A stretch of 64,000 bases of DNA from Diphasiastrum complanatum (GCA_029204225.1 CM055096.1:28595995-28659994), one strand, 5' to 3'. Positions 20,644 to 32,799 are shown, counted from the first letter of the stretch. Notes: generated from the sequence alone by a model not told the origin. Numbers and translations: made by a program.

Positions 20644-22239
20644 TAATATGTGATTCTTGTGGATGAAGCTAATGTATGCAACTCTTCTTAAAGGTCTATG
20701 AGCAGAAGTTGTAGGATTCAAAGCCTTCATCTGGTGTACGATCCTTTTCTTGAACTTTATAGAAGTGAAATTATTGCTCTGTGTAAATTTGGAGTTTCCA
20801 TAATTTGGGTCTTTTTTGCTTTTATCCCCTCAAGAAACCTATTTTATTATTCTATTCACTTCTGTTGATCTCTTAACTTAAAAAGGAGATATTTTGCCTG
20901 TTCATGATAACATGGTTCAAGGTGGAAGTCACAAGAAAAACTGCTTAACGGAATGGTTTAGGGATGTTTTGAAGCAAGAATGACAGCCTGCTAAAGTGGC
21001 CAAAAGATGGAACTTATTCATGTAAAGTATGTAGATAGTCATGGTAATCATGTGTATGGGAACTTTTTGTAAGCCGTTAAACTTTATGAATTCATAAGTC
21101 TTTTCGCCAATCCTTTGCAGGATGTACAACACATCGGAAGCCCAATGATTTTAGCCTATGTTCCTTCAAGATGGCTGTTATGTGAAGATGCTGAAGCCCT
21201 GAAGTTTTTCAAGTCATTTCGAATTTTTGTGAAAACCTTTGTAAGACACTTTGTTAATCTGTAACAAACACCAAGATATGCACTCCAGTGTGCGAAGTTC
21301 AAGCCTTTGAGCAGCTCGTTATCCTGGAGCATCGGCAGCCCTCGGCCCACACGGGCAAGGTCCATTACTGATTGTTCAACATTGAAGCACAATTATTATG
21401 TCTAACTCAGTTAGAATTTGTTGACGTTAAAGTTTTCTCTTTGATGAGTGAGTGAAAGAGTGAGCAGTTTTTGTCATGAAGCATTATAATAGTCAGCCAT
21501 AAACCTCTCCATTGTAATGGCTACGGGTAGGCAGCCCTAGATGGTCATGCCATCCTGATTAAAGACAAGTTGTCAAAAAAGCACATATGATAAACTTCCA
21601 ATAACGTTGCTCCTATAGTCAAGATATGTGTGAGATTGGAATCCCCTTCCTGTGTATAAAATGCAGAAGAACTCTGCCATCCCGTGAAACTAATCTAAGG
21701 ATTCTTGAAGTGATTTTCAACCTGAACATGTTTTTTTGAAGCCCAAACAGATCCATGGAGAGGGAAGCAGAATCCTACTGAAAGTGCTCAGTTGAAGGCT
21801 TGATAGAGAATTCTTACATAGAAAAGAAAGCAAAATGACATAAATGTGTTTGCATCCCAACGGTTGGTTTACTGAACAAGAAGATTCCTTAACGAGGGCC
21901 CAACCGCTTTGGTGAAAGGATTCAATTGAGGGTAGATACTTTGCGAAGAGTCTAAGAACCTTTTATCTTTGTATTAAAATTTGTGAGGGATGCTAAATTT
22001 CAATGAATCACAAAAATCTGCATTGGAGGTAAGTGTCAAGTCTTCAGTACAAACCTCAAATCTCAGGGAATTTTACTTTCAAGATTTCATGAACGCATAA
22101 GACTTAAGGGTAAGTGCGAACAAGTAGGCCATACAAATATTTGTGGCACTTTCGTGGGTCAAATGTGTGAATGTCGGTCAAACCCGTGCACTTGCGCCCC
22201 TATTGTTCCAGTGAGTGACTATGGAGTGTGATTGATGGA
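20644..22239. other. Spacer, no gene recognised
   Basis: Short open frames exist (for example minus 21156-21392) but none shows a known family, and I see no splice-linked coding. No repeats with clear ends. Confidence 0.3.
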
Positions 22240-22760
22240 TCTACAATGGCAACCAACTTCCAACTCTGTAGCCTCCAAAGTGTTAGTATTAGACTTGTGA
22301 CGGTTGTGATAATTGGCCATTACGCAGTCCAATGTTCTTACAACAAGAATATTTCCAACATTCTTGTTGTATTTGATAAGAGGAGCCAAAGTCACCCAAT
22401 TGTGCAATGAAGTTGGCGTCCAATAATAAATCTTCACATTGGTGTGCATTATTCTTTTTCCGTAAGAATAATTCCTTTCTTTGTCTTACTAGTTTTTCAC
22501 TCTTTTTGAAGGTAAAACAAAATGTTACCCAAGCTGCATACTCATTTGTATCTTCACTTCTAGTTTGGGAAGTTATTCTTGGATTTGAACATCTTGTTGA
22601 GTTTGTTGTTGGCCATCAACTCATAAAAAGTCAAAGGTTGTCTTTTTCATGGCACTATCCACCAACACCATTGAAATTTTGTGGCAAAATTTTAGTTTCG
22701 GCCATAAAATTATGCTCCTCTTCCGAGGATGTCTTAGAAGTTGCTCAACATCCATTGTGC
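22240..22760 (-). pseudogene. Lectin receptor kinase pseudogene (kinase part)
   Basis: Reading the minus strand across several frameshifts gives kinase motifs in the right order: SSEEEHNFMAE (near 22710), CHEKDNL (near 22650), ELMANNKLNK, CSLGN-LFYL (near 22550), LLLDANFIAQLGDFG (near 22420-22380), then LAPLIKYNKNVGN, TLDCVMAN for the usual TLGYMAPE (near 22340), and TELEVGCHCRSIN for LEVACGRRSIN (near 22255). This is the pattern of L-type lectin receptor-like kinases (plasma-membrane Ser/Thr kinases). The catalytic HRD region is damaged, and no lectin or transmembrane part is readable upstream. A dead fragment. Confidence 0.7.
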
Positions 22761-24370
22761 AATAGTTAGATTTCATGCCAAATGTTTGTTTTTTCTTTGA
22801 ATTTATATGTGCTTGCTTGCCAAAGATTCAAAACTTTCACCAGAAGTCTCATGTGGACAACCAATGAGAGATTGACATGTGGCACTAGAATTCATGCTAG
22901 AATCTTCATGTGGTAGCCAATGATAGGCTACCACATAGCAAATGGGTATACTAGCAGAAGGTCCATGTGCTATGTGGTTGCCAATCATTGGATGTTCACA
23001 CTTGAAACTTTTGTTGGAAGGTCCATATATCTAGAGCTAAGATAAACTCACTTGCATTGTGGCATTACATAGGATTGATGCATGCTAGCCTTCTGCACCC
23101 TTGGCCCAAAGTCTCCCCAAAATCCCTTCCCCAAGCTAGAGATTCCAATGCATCGGAAGCCAATTTTTATAAACATCGACATCAGATCAACCCTCCAGTA
23201 GTTGTGATGATATTTCGAAGTGGATGTCAAAATTTGATGGATTTTAAATTCGACAATTTTTGACGTGTAGATCGTCATGAAATTTTGAATATGTGTCAAA
23301 AGATCTATTTGTATGTTGTAACCAGATCTCGTACATAGAGTGATTCCACATGTGTGGAGCCTATTCCCACATGTAAAAAATAGACCTAGCTAGGCTCATA
23401 CCAAATCTCATGAGTTGAAAAGGCCATTTGGCAAGTTTTTATAAGTTGAGATCAATTTCTTTAAATCTAGGAATTTTGGAGAGGTGCAATTTAATTGGAT
23501 GCCTCTGTATTAGGGGTAGACTTTAGGAGTGAGATAAAGACATGACACTCTCACACATGTGAGATTAGCTTAAACTAGCATGAGCTCCATCAATTTTTGT
23601 ATATGTGCTTTTGGAGCTCATTCCACTGGAAAAAAAAAATTGGAGAGTTGAAGAGTTTTGGAAATTTCAGTTACTAACTTGTGTGGATCTTCCATTTGTA
23701 TGCATTTCTTTGAGTTCAATGTTTTAATGATCACTTGTATTTTTTTCTTAGCCCTTCACATGTGTGAAGCTATTTTGGTCGTGTAACACTTGTTTTTTTA
23801 TTGTTCTTGCTAGCTAGTCTACATTGTGTCAATACTAGCTTTCAATATTGATGGAGATAAAGGTAGCAATGCATCCAATCCCTCTTGTGCATTGATTAGA
23901 TCCAATTAAGGTCTAAAAGTTTCCGTTCTTCACATAGGAAGAGGGAGAAACTCCATTGTCCATCAATGGCCTTTTCTTGGCCACTTTCTCGTAACACTAT
24001 TTTTTGTGGCTACACTCATTGACTTAGCAATTTGGACTTGTGTTTTTGGGGACCCAAGATTGGGGACCCAAAATTGATTGTGTATGGGGCTACAACTATA
24101 GGGGTTGCTTGCATTTGCGAGGGTGGGCTCCATACCTTGTGCTTGCTTGGCCTCCTCCCAGTGTTCTAGTTTTTTTTATGAGAGAATATTAAAGCAATGA
24201 GTACATAATCGTCCTCTAGGTCGAGTATAGTAACTATACTCAAACATCTTCCTCTAGGAGATCGTTTGATTTGTCTATTTTCTTTTGTGCCATCTTGGGG
24301 ATTGAGCTCTATGATTGCAACATCTTGTGGGATGAGTGAATAACTCAGTGTTGTATTAAGCTCTCATGGG
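22761..24370. other. Spacer with hairpin, no gene
   Basis: A perfect stem CATGTGGTAGCC / GGCTACCACATA lies at about 22908-22938. The words CCAATGA and CACATGTG recur between 22850 and 23350. Nothing coding recognised; probably LTR-type debris. Confidence 0.35.
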
Positions 24371-24393
24371 TGTGCGCGCGCGCGCGCGCACAC
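24371..24393. repeat. Alternating purine-pyrimidine tract
   Basis: TGTG(CG)n CACA, about 23 bp of strict alternation with a CG core, a classic Z-DNA-prone sequence. Confidence 0.85.
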
Positions 24394-24989
24394 GACACAA
24401 TGGCATTTGTTTTGGGGCTTTGATCTAAAAAAGAATAATCTTTCTAGGTATTTTTTAAACCATCTAACTTGTTTTTTATGAGTCAACATCCAAATTATTT
24501 AAAAGATATACATTATAACAATGGATCATGACAAAAGTTTTTTACAAATTTTGTAAAATCATCAACATCTAATGTTGGCAAAAAAAACTTTGTAAATCGA
24601 CTTTTCTTCATTGGCATTGAGTTGAGGATGATGGTTGTGCTAATAATCCCAAGTTGTTCTTTTAAAATAGCTATGATTGATTTTTGTAAATGATAGTCAA
24701 TTCAAAATTAAAATTTAAAACATCTATGTTTTCTAAATTTGAACCCATATCTTCCTAAAAAGCACTTGTTGAGGTCGTGCGCAACCAATGGACTTGTAAT
24801 ACTTTTGTCTGAGTATTGCTTTGAATGAAGCCAAACATTTTCACAATCCAAAATGGATGTCTTTCACTAGTTCAAAAGCAAAAAAAAATCGCAACAAGAC
24901 CTTCAATCTGAATTTCATTAAGATCATCACACCTTTATTTTGGGAGCTTTTATAGTTTGTTTGTTCTTTTTGGAGCCCAAATAATTTTC
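24394..24989. other. Spacer, no gene seen
   Basis: AT-rich. May hold the extreme C-terminal remnant of the minus-strand pseudogene that follows, but it cannot be read. Confidence 0.25.
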
Positions 24990-26930
24990 ATGTTCCTCGC
25001 CTTGTCAAAAATCATTATTTTGTGGAAGATTGGAAGATTAAGCAATGGTCATTGGAGCTCCTAACTTGAAAAGCCATTGAAATCCTTTAGTTGACGATGC
25101 ATTTCCAAGGTGGAACAAATCGATTCTTTGTTCTTCAAAAAAGTCCATCCACCAATGTTGATCAAATTAATTGATAAACTGATAAATTGTTTGAATGCTT
25201 GATTTTAAAAAGTTTGATGAGACAATTTGATCAACCTCACGATGTTCTCTTTGGGAATTATGGTCTTCTAACATAGATTTTAGAGGAAGTAATGTTGCAA
25301 GCTTGACTAGAGCAAAAGGCACATTAAGCAAAAATTGAACCACCTCATTAGGTCACCATGATCCTGAATTTGAATAATATTTGCTCCACAACAATGTAAT
25401 TCTAGTTTTATTACATTTAATTTTAAATTGATGTAGAACGCTAATGTCAGTAATATTAGTTATGTAACGCTCCATCTCGTTAGACACCTTAATGTAATCT
25501 CAAAAATCATATCTATGTCAGATTAACGACAATTGGTTTTGGCACATATGATACTTCAACAATACTTTAAAGCACCAGTAAAGAAAATGCCTTCTTGCAC
25601 CTAAGCCTTTTATTGTGGGTGTAGGCTGCCAACAAGAATCCTATCTTTATTTTTTTGGAAATATTTTTATCCACCAACATTGAGAAATATGCTAGTTTAG
25701 TCTGATTCTTATTTTCTCTAATAGTATTATCAAGATGCAAATAAAGAATTTCATAAAGATCTCACTGGATATTATCTTATATACAATGGTAATTGTTATA
25801 TTTGGATCGTTTCAAACATTAGGATAGTTAAAAAATATTTTGGATTCCAAAGTGCCGATGAATACAAGCATGCCAACCAAATGAATCTGAATAAATTTGA
25901 CCTTGTTCAGATGTTTCGACACCCTAACAAAATGAGACTAGAAGGTCTTTTTGTTTATCCATGCCATCAATGACAAGGCCCAAATACTTTTGAGTACACT
26001 CTAATTTTTTTTCTTTTAGATGTGTTGCTACTTTTTGTCTCTCAATTGTCTATTGATCTTTGTGCATTTGTAGCACTTTCGTAGCATCCACTAGAAAAAA
26101 CAAATCAAAATAGGTAAAATAAATAATATCATTCTTTAATAAAATAACCAAAATAAAAACACTTGCTCAATTGATTTTTACCTTGTTTATCTAGAGTCTT
26201 TGCAAGCTATTTACTAGATTTTAAAAGTTCACAAATAGAACAAATTATCATTTTTAATTTCCTGAGAACTTTTACTAGGCTAAATTTTCCTTCCAAATCC
26301 TAAAGAACTATGAATAATCTAAATAGGAACATTTTTCGCTTTGGGAGAAGTCCTTGTATATAAAAAATATTTTCAATTTTGTGAAATTGTCAAAAAGGTA
26401 AAAATATAAAAAATTTCACAAATTTTTTCCATGCACGTCTACAAAATGCTTCAACCAAGCAGTTGTGTTTAAAGCATCTAGAGACACAGTTCGTTCTCGC
26501 AAAGAGCCTTGTAATGTCAGATCTCTTTTGCAAGTTTACATGCATTCTTTGAAGTCTAGAATTTTCAATTGCATGAACAACCTTGTAAGCTTTACAACAA
26601 ACTTTTGTTGTATCAAAAAATAGGAGCAACAATTTATGTCCAGCTTAATAGTTGTGTGAAAATAGTTAAAAACTAGCTAGAGCATCTTAGACACAGTTCG
26701 TTCTCGTAGAGAGCCTTGTAATGTCAGATCTTTTTGCAATCTTACATGCATTCTTTGAAGTCTAGAATTTTCAAATGCATGAATAACCTTGTAAGCTTTA
26801 CGACAAACTTTTGTTGTATTCAGAAAATAGGAACAACATTTTCTGTCCAGCCTAATAATTGTGTGAAAATAGTCAAAAACTACCTAGTAGTCTATTGCCA
26901 AGTGGCACCGTTATATATGGCCAAATGTCA
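24990..26930 (-). pseudogene. DUF7869-like protein remnant
   Basis: Read on the minus strand with frame changes. An exon gives KVCRKAYKVIHAFENSRLQR (near 26810-26750), a Cys/aromatic segment that precedes the main domain in this family. CSICELLKSSK-LAKTLDKQ (26270-26182) is followed by a GT-AG intron at 26181-26091. The next exon gives DATKVLQMHKDQ, HLKEKKLECTQKYLG, then VIDGMDKQK (near 25970), FGWHACIHRHFG (near 25875), LYLHLDNTIRENKNQTK (near 25740) and ILVGSLHPQ for the usual VGHTH (near 25640). Near 25110 QHWWMDFFEEQRI is a possible C-terminal piece. The spaced DGMD, DN-ENKN and VGHTH motifs look like an RNase H-fold DDE nuclease; transposon origin is inference. Stops and frameshifts make it dead. 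Confidence 0.65.
26470..26890. repeat. Tandem duplication, ~211 bp, two copies
   Basis: Copy 1 at about 26470-26680 and copy 2 at about 26682-26890 share long blocks such as CTTGTAATGTCAGATCT and CATGCATTCTTTGAAGTC. Each copy contains the same exon of the minus-strand DUF7869-like remnant. Copy 2 keeps Cys-Arg (VCRKAY) where copy 1 has VCCKAY. Confidence 0.85.
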
Positions 26931-27089
26931 CATAGTTTTGTACATAATTAGGTACTAATATGAAGATGGTCTAAATCCATTCACATGCCGAGAGGTGGCC
27001 GAATTGAGACACTCCCCCCCCCCCCGCCCAAATCCAAATCCAACTCAAGGTCCTAAATCCTAACTTAGAGGGAGTTCGGTTGCAATGCA

Positions 27090-27648
27090 TGTAACACACC
27101 CAATCCAACCACCAAGTGGGTGTGATTCCTAGTTTAGGGGATTAGATAATAGGGTTAGGTCTGTTATGTCCATGTCATGTACAAGGGAATTGGAATAATT
27201 CCTGACGTGGATAGCCGATCACTCATTGTATGTGGTTATTAGTTATGCTACGTCATTTAGGACGTGGTCACATCAAGTAAATAATAATCATATGAGGGCC
27301 CAGACCTATAATTGGACATAGGAGCATTTGCATGGTGAGTGACTACTTTAATGCAAGAATAGGAGGTCAATAGCTTAATATAGGTTGCATGGGGATCCTA
27401 AAGGAAATATTCTCTCCTCTTGGAGAGAATACATTCCATGGAAACTCGCCCATCTCCCTATTGGAATTTCAGAATCTTGAGCCAGTTTTTTCTCTCCTCT
27501 CTTGTATTCATTCACTGTGGCTTGGGGGTGAAGGGTTAGGGTATTGACTAGCCTCTTCATGTTGGTTGGGTGGTTTATGCTCCACAATTGTCCTTTTGGT
27601 TTGCATGTGACAGGATTCTTGAAGATCTTCACTTGGCGATCGTTATAG
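27090..27648 (+). repeat. Probable gypsy LTR (plus)
   Basis: Inferred from the primer site at 27649 and a TGTAACAC start near 27090. The ends are not certain. A C-run (about 27007-27025) lies just outside. Confidence 0.4.
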
Positions 27649-27660
27649 TGGTATTAGAGC
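27649..27660 (+). other. Primer binding site, tRNA-iMet type
   Basis: TGGTATTAGAGC, one mismatch to the usual form, followed by CTGG. Confidence 0.6.
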
Positions 27661-28904
27661 CTGGATCACATCAACCAGGAGGTGGAGCTTGAGGACCTTG
27701 GAGTTTTGCAGTTTTTTTGGTGTATGTCTTTGCTTATTCTTCCAGGTGGTGGAATTCATTTCCAAGTAGGTGGCTTCCCAGATCCTTAGTGTACTTTCAG
27801 CCTAAAGATAATAATTGTGGATGTGCTCCATAAATTTTGATGGAAACCATAGGATTTTTGGTGGTTTTAGTGAAAATTTCACCTAGAATTCATGGTTTTT
27901 GCTTGGAATTGATCATAGGTACTGGTGTAGTACGTTTTCCAAATTGTACTTACTATTTTACAGTCATTAATGATGGGATCTAATGATTGCATGATGTTTG
28001 AATAGTCAAAAGGATGATTAGATAGTGATTTTGGACAAAAAAAATTGGGCTTTTTGGACTAGAAATGGGCTATAGAATCCATGTTTGACTAAAATCAGAA
28101 CTTTTAATGCCTGCATGTAATGGATTTACAGGCTGCACTTATTTGTGGATTTATCCCACAAATTTTGGTCAAAATTGGTCAAAAGACATAATTTTTTGAT
28201 GATTTTGGACTAATTTTGTGGTAGATCTCAAAATTATTAGCCAATAGTTGGTAAGCACGTTTTCAAAGGTGTAATGAAGCTGTCCTAAATATGTCATGAA
28301 GTTTGGTTAGGATTGGACACCATTAGGGGGCTCAAAACATAAAAAAATAGTGTATTTTTGGGCATGAAAATCTATCAAATGGGGGTCTGAACTTGTTGGT
28401 TCTCATTACAAGCTTAAAGATATGATGGAGTGCCTCTAATTTGAGCCATCATGCATCCAATTTGGATAGGTGAGCATTAGACACCATCATCTTGAAATTT
28501 TGCTTGTTGAAGGAGGCCAAAAATGCATTTTTTGCATGATTTGAGCTTATGATTGCTTGATGGACTTGTTAGAAGCTTCTATGCCTCTCTAATGAACCGT
28601 AGTAGAGTGCTTGTAACCTCTGATTGGATGCTTATTGGGATGGAGTACAATTTTTTATGATACCACCTTCCTAAAGTGCGCCCTACTACCTGAATATTGG
28701 CCATTTACTGATCGCACGTGTGAAGCCTAGGTGGCAGGGTGATGTGGCAACTACCTTGTAGACCCACTCTCCCTTCGTATTGTGCTTTATTGCGACCAAT
28801 TTGGTGTCCTGTAGAGAAAGTTATGGCCGTATATCTAGCTTCAGGTCGGAGTTGGAGACGTGGGATGTTAAAGTTCCAAGACTTCCAGTTTAGATCCAAG
28901 ATAA
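27661..28904. other. Degraded retroelement leader/gag region
   Basis: No readable gag although its position between the primer site and pol predicts one. AT-rich with many TTTTGG words. Confidence 0.3.
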
Positions 28905-29360
28905 CAAAGAGTTAATAGATTTCCATGTTTTAGATTTAGCACGCACGAACATAATTTTAGGATACGAGTGGTTATTTAATAAGCATCCCGAGATAGATCT
29001 TGAGAAGCATGTTTTCTCTTTTCAGGAGGGTAAAAAAATAGTTACATTATTGGAGGCAAATATGTACATCCATCTGGGATGAGTTCATTTGCTAATATAA
29101 TGGAAATTTTTGATTCACAGTATGAAGCTTATTCTTTATTTGCTAAGCCAATTTTGGATTTATCTTTCGGACGAGATTTAGTCATTATGAATTTCTCGTG
29201 CTTCCTTTTGGGTTGACGAATGCACCAACTATGTTCCAACAGATGATGAATGATCTTTTTTGTCCATATCTAGGGAAGTCTGTGGTTGTATTCTTAGATG
29301 ACATTCTCATCTACAGTAGGACACTTACGGAGCATTTGAGTCATCTTAAGACTGTCTAAA
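28905..29360 (+). pseudogene. gypsy protease-RT fragment
   Basis: DFHVLDLARTNIILGYEWL (near 28920) is the region after the protease. From 29170 a frame reads [20 protein letters not shown] and [14 protein letters not shown] with the intact catalytic DD, then [11 protein letters not shown] is deleted between these two blocks. It breaks at about 29360; the RNase H of the same element resumes at 30490. Confidence 0.8.
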
Positions 29361-30480
29361 GGTCTTAACTTCAATGACCCCTATATGTCCATTTAGTGTT
29401 GGGGGCTAAATGGCAAGTTACCCTTGGATAAGGAATACCCTTAGGATTAAGGGTAGGTGCCTTTGGATAAGGGCAGACAAGTGACTATACCTTGGTCGGA
29501 GGTATGGAATCAAGTTAACCTTGGATAAGGGATACCCTTAGGATTAAGGATATGTGCCTTTAGATTAAGGTATTGGTGTCCTTGGATAAGGGCAGGTAGT
29601 TGTCTATGCCTTGGTCGGAGGTATGGAACCTAGTGAGGTGTTAGAAAGTCATTACCATGGGTGTTTTGGCTATTTTTCTAGACCTTGGGCCTCAACCTTG
29701 AACCATATCACTTTATTGGTCTAGGACCAAAGTATACTTGCACAACTTGGGCAATGGGACCTAGTAGGAGGGCGCCCTTCTAAAGTGTCCATTGAGTTCC
29801 CAACCTCCACAAGAAAGGCATTCAAAGAGTCATAGGTTATGGAAGAAGTCTCTTGACCTTCCATAAGCCTATGAAGGTTCTTTAACTCCCCTAGGCCTCT
29901 CTCTTTCTCAGGTTGTGCATGGAACTCCATAATGTATTGGAGGGTGCCATTTGCCATCTACATGAGGGGAGGAAGGTGCCCACAGGGAGGGAGGGAGATC
30001 TCTTTTGTTTGCTAAGCTTATGCTCTAGTGTGGCCACTAGTTTGTAGAGTGTTTTCTTGTGTGCAGTATGCTTAGGGTTTGGATCTTGCTTATGGTATGG
30101 GACATAAGTAGGGTTTGGATCTTGAGTATGCTATGGTTTGTGGTGGTATGCTTGTGATAAGTTATTGGTTAGCAAGGGGGTGCTAGATTAGCCAAGTTGC
30201 AGGATTGCATGTGCTAGCTAGTTATGGTTGGGTGGTGAATATTTGAGGCCACTTGTTATCTACCTTTGTGATTAAGATTAGGGACACAACTAGAGGAGAG
30301 ATCCATGGAGGCTTGAAGATCCTTACTTGCAGGTGGAGGCATCCTAACTTGGAGTTGGGGAGCATCTTGGAGGTTGCAGGTTACTTGGAGGACCTTTGGA
30401 GGCACTACCTTTGGATTAGGAGGACTTCTTGACTTCATTTGTAAAAAAAGACAGAGTTAATAAAAAGAAAAAGGGAGGTC
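29361..30480. mobile_element. Insertion within gypsy pol
   Basis: About 1.1 kb of unrelated DNA where roughly 400 bp of pol would be expected. It begins with two tandem repeats and continues as a region rich in GGTTTGG and CTTGGAGG words. Target duplication and ends could not be fixed, so its class is unknown. Confidence 0.4.
29413..29635. repeat. Two-copy ~110-bp tandem repeat
   Basis: The block CCTTGGATAAGG...ATACCCTTAGGATTAAGG...CTTGGTCGGAGGTATGGAA occurs at 29413-29519 and 29520-29635; the sub-word CCTTGGATAAGG/CTTTGGATAAGGGCA is itself repeated within each. Confidence 0.85.
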
Positions 30481-30830
30481 AACCTAGTGAGGCTATTGAG
30501 TGAAATGATGAATTGAACCGATGCTTTGAGAAACTCAAGCAAATGGTTGCAGTTCTTCTACAGGAGGATAGGCTGATAGCGTTTGAAAGCAAGAAACACA
30601 CGGAGCCTCAACTGCATTACACAACTCAGGAGAAGGAGTTATTTGCTATGATACATGCACTGAAAACTTAGAGGCATTACCTTTATGGTAGTCAGTTTAT
30701 AGTGTATACAGATCACTAGCCTCTAAAGTACTTTTGTAATCAGAACGATCTGAGGGGTTGTAAAGCTTGCTGGACTGAGCTTATGCAGGAATTATTTTGA
30801 TTCCCTTGTACAAGACATGGACATAACAAG
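30481..30830 (+). pseudogene. gypsy RNase H fragment
   Basis: One frame reads QEDRLIAFESKKHTEPQLHY, TTQEKELFAMIHALKT, YLYGSQFIVYTDH and PLKYFCNQNDL, with in-frame stops. This is the RNase H domain of the element whose RT ends at 29360. The integrase is absent. Confidence 0.8.
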
Positions 30831-30849
30831 GTCAACACCTAATAATGGA

Positions 30850-31233
30850 AAACCCTAATGCTCAAATCTAAGTTGATCCATTATTAGCTTGATGAGGATT
30901 ATTTTGTACATACACTTTTGAGATGATGAAATTGATGGTAATTTTGGCAATTTTGCTCTTGCAAGTGGAATACATGCTTGATTAATGTGATGTGTTTTGG
31001 GTCTATTGAGTAGAATTAAACCTGATGATACTACTATAATTTCCACATGTTTGATAGGCTATGAAGATCAGTCAATGCTAATTTACTTGTGGTGTTCAAA
31101 GACAATTGTCATTTTAGGTGTAAAATTGCTAGATTTGATGTCTAGATTTCTATTTATTTAATCTAAGTGTAATCCTTGATGTTCGATTCATGATTAGAGA
31201 TTTAAATGAGGTTCATAGCCTCTGATTTTGACA
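30850..31233 (+). repeat. copia LTR (plus), inner end at 31233
   Basis: Ends in TTTTGACA directly before the primer site. The outer end is not resolved; it probably starts just after the RNase H fragment. Confidence 0.5.
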
Positions 31234-31246
31234 TGGTATCAGAGCC
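31234..31246 (+). other. Primer binding site, tRNA-iMet type
   Basis: Exact TGGTATCAGAGCC. Confidence 0.85.
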
Positions 31247-32310
31247 AAGATCCAAGTATTCACCAAGTTCTATTCCAAACTAACAAGTTTTTATGTTCTT
31301 AGTGGCTGTTTTGAAGCGTTTCATTATTACTTTGATTCTAATCGATTCTCAGATGGTTTTAGGATCAAGTAAGTTCCTTTCACTATGTGTGATGCTCAAA
31401 AACTGAGAATGATCCAAAACTGTGTGTTGGTACCAATTTAGTATGTGTTGCTAGATTTTGTGTTGCTAGAATACTCTAGAATCAAGAGCTCGAAGAGGAC
31501 TTTCACATGTATGTCATTTCTAGGGAAGGGGAAGCAAAGCATCACTTTTGTGGTATTGATCTGATGTTTTAGACCTTGATAGGACACCCAAACTGTGTTA
31601 TTTAAGTTCATATCAATCCAAGTACAATCTACTTTGTGTAAAAGCCAAAATGTCATTGATTTCTCAAGTGTAGTCAGGTTCATGATGAAAGATTGTGAAG
31701 TAGTTTAGCTTCAAATATCTTTTGATCCTTACCAAATCCCAAGTGGAGAGTGATTAGGCCTAAGTGAGTCTAAAATTAGTGTTTGGATATAATAAAAGTG
31801 ATTTGTAGCTCAAGCTTAAGTGCTTCAATCTTCGTGAATTGAACAAAGACAATTTGTCAAGCAAATTGACATTTGTGAAAAGAGTGAATCAAATAGTAAT
31901 CAAGACCTTAGTGGATTTTGATAGAACTTTGTGTACATGACTATAAGATTGCACACACATGCGAAATTATCTATGATCACAGTTCACACATGTGTACTTT
32001 GTGTACCACAACAATCTTGTTATGGATTCAATTGGAGCGTTTCTTTTGGAAGCTAGTGAGAGATTGCCTTTATCAAACTATCTTATATGGAAAGAGAGGA
32101 TGGACTAGTCCTTCAAGATTTCCTAGACATTGTAATGGGGATTGAGGAGGAGCCTCAAATCCTTATAGAGAATGTGAGATTCAAGAAGACATCTGGAATG
32201 ACACTTCATTGCATCAAGATGAATGTGTCCACTAAGATTCTTAGGGAGATAGGAGCATGTGTCTCTCCCAAAGATGCTTGGTATAAAGACTTCCTCCAAG
32301 GATAAAAGAC
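31247..32310 (+). pseudogene. copia gag remnant (UBN2 type)
   Basis: 31247-32060 shows no clear coding. From 32061 the frames read LSYGKRGWTSPS and DFLDIVMGIEEEPQ, then TLHCIKMNVSTKILREIGA, with CVSPKDAW. These align with the gag at 54167-54538 (ALHCIKMNVANDLLKEVGA) of the minus strand, so both belong to one family. It ends at about 32310. Confidence 0.7.
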
Positions 32311-32799
32311 TAGGATGCTGAAATCCACAGAACCAAGGGAAAACGGATGGTGAACAAACCAACCCAACCAAACCTAGATCGATTGGATCTAGCCCCCAAG
32401 TAGTGGATATACCAATCTATGCTGAATAGGAGAGATGTCATGCCGACAACATTTTGCTACCAATACCACAATCAGGCCTACACTAGTGAGGGAAATGGGT
32501 ATACTTATTCCCTCCAAGGCCCATGAACTACTAGTAGTGCATTGTGACACCTCACTGGACATGTCTGCATCCTAATTGGGCCACATCATCTAGTTCCCCT
32601 ATGACTCACTGATCACCATCATGAGTTTTAGGCCTCCATCTATTAATTATGACCATAAATGCATGAGGGCCCCAAACTCCTCATACTCGGGTTGAGGTAG
32701 GCCTACTAACCTCTAATGTGATAATCAAGTCGAGATCTCAGCCATGGGCATGAAATTCTTGTTGGAGATAATCTTCACTCCTACTCACCTAATTCATCT
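32311..32799. other. Spacer, no gene seen
   Basis: Non-coding; mildly C-rich on the plus strand. May be the outer part of the LTR that follows. Confidence 0.3.
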
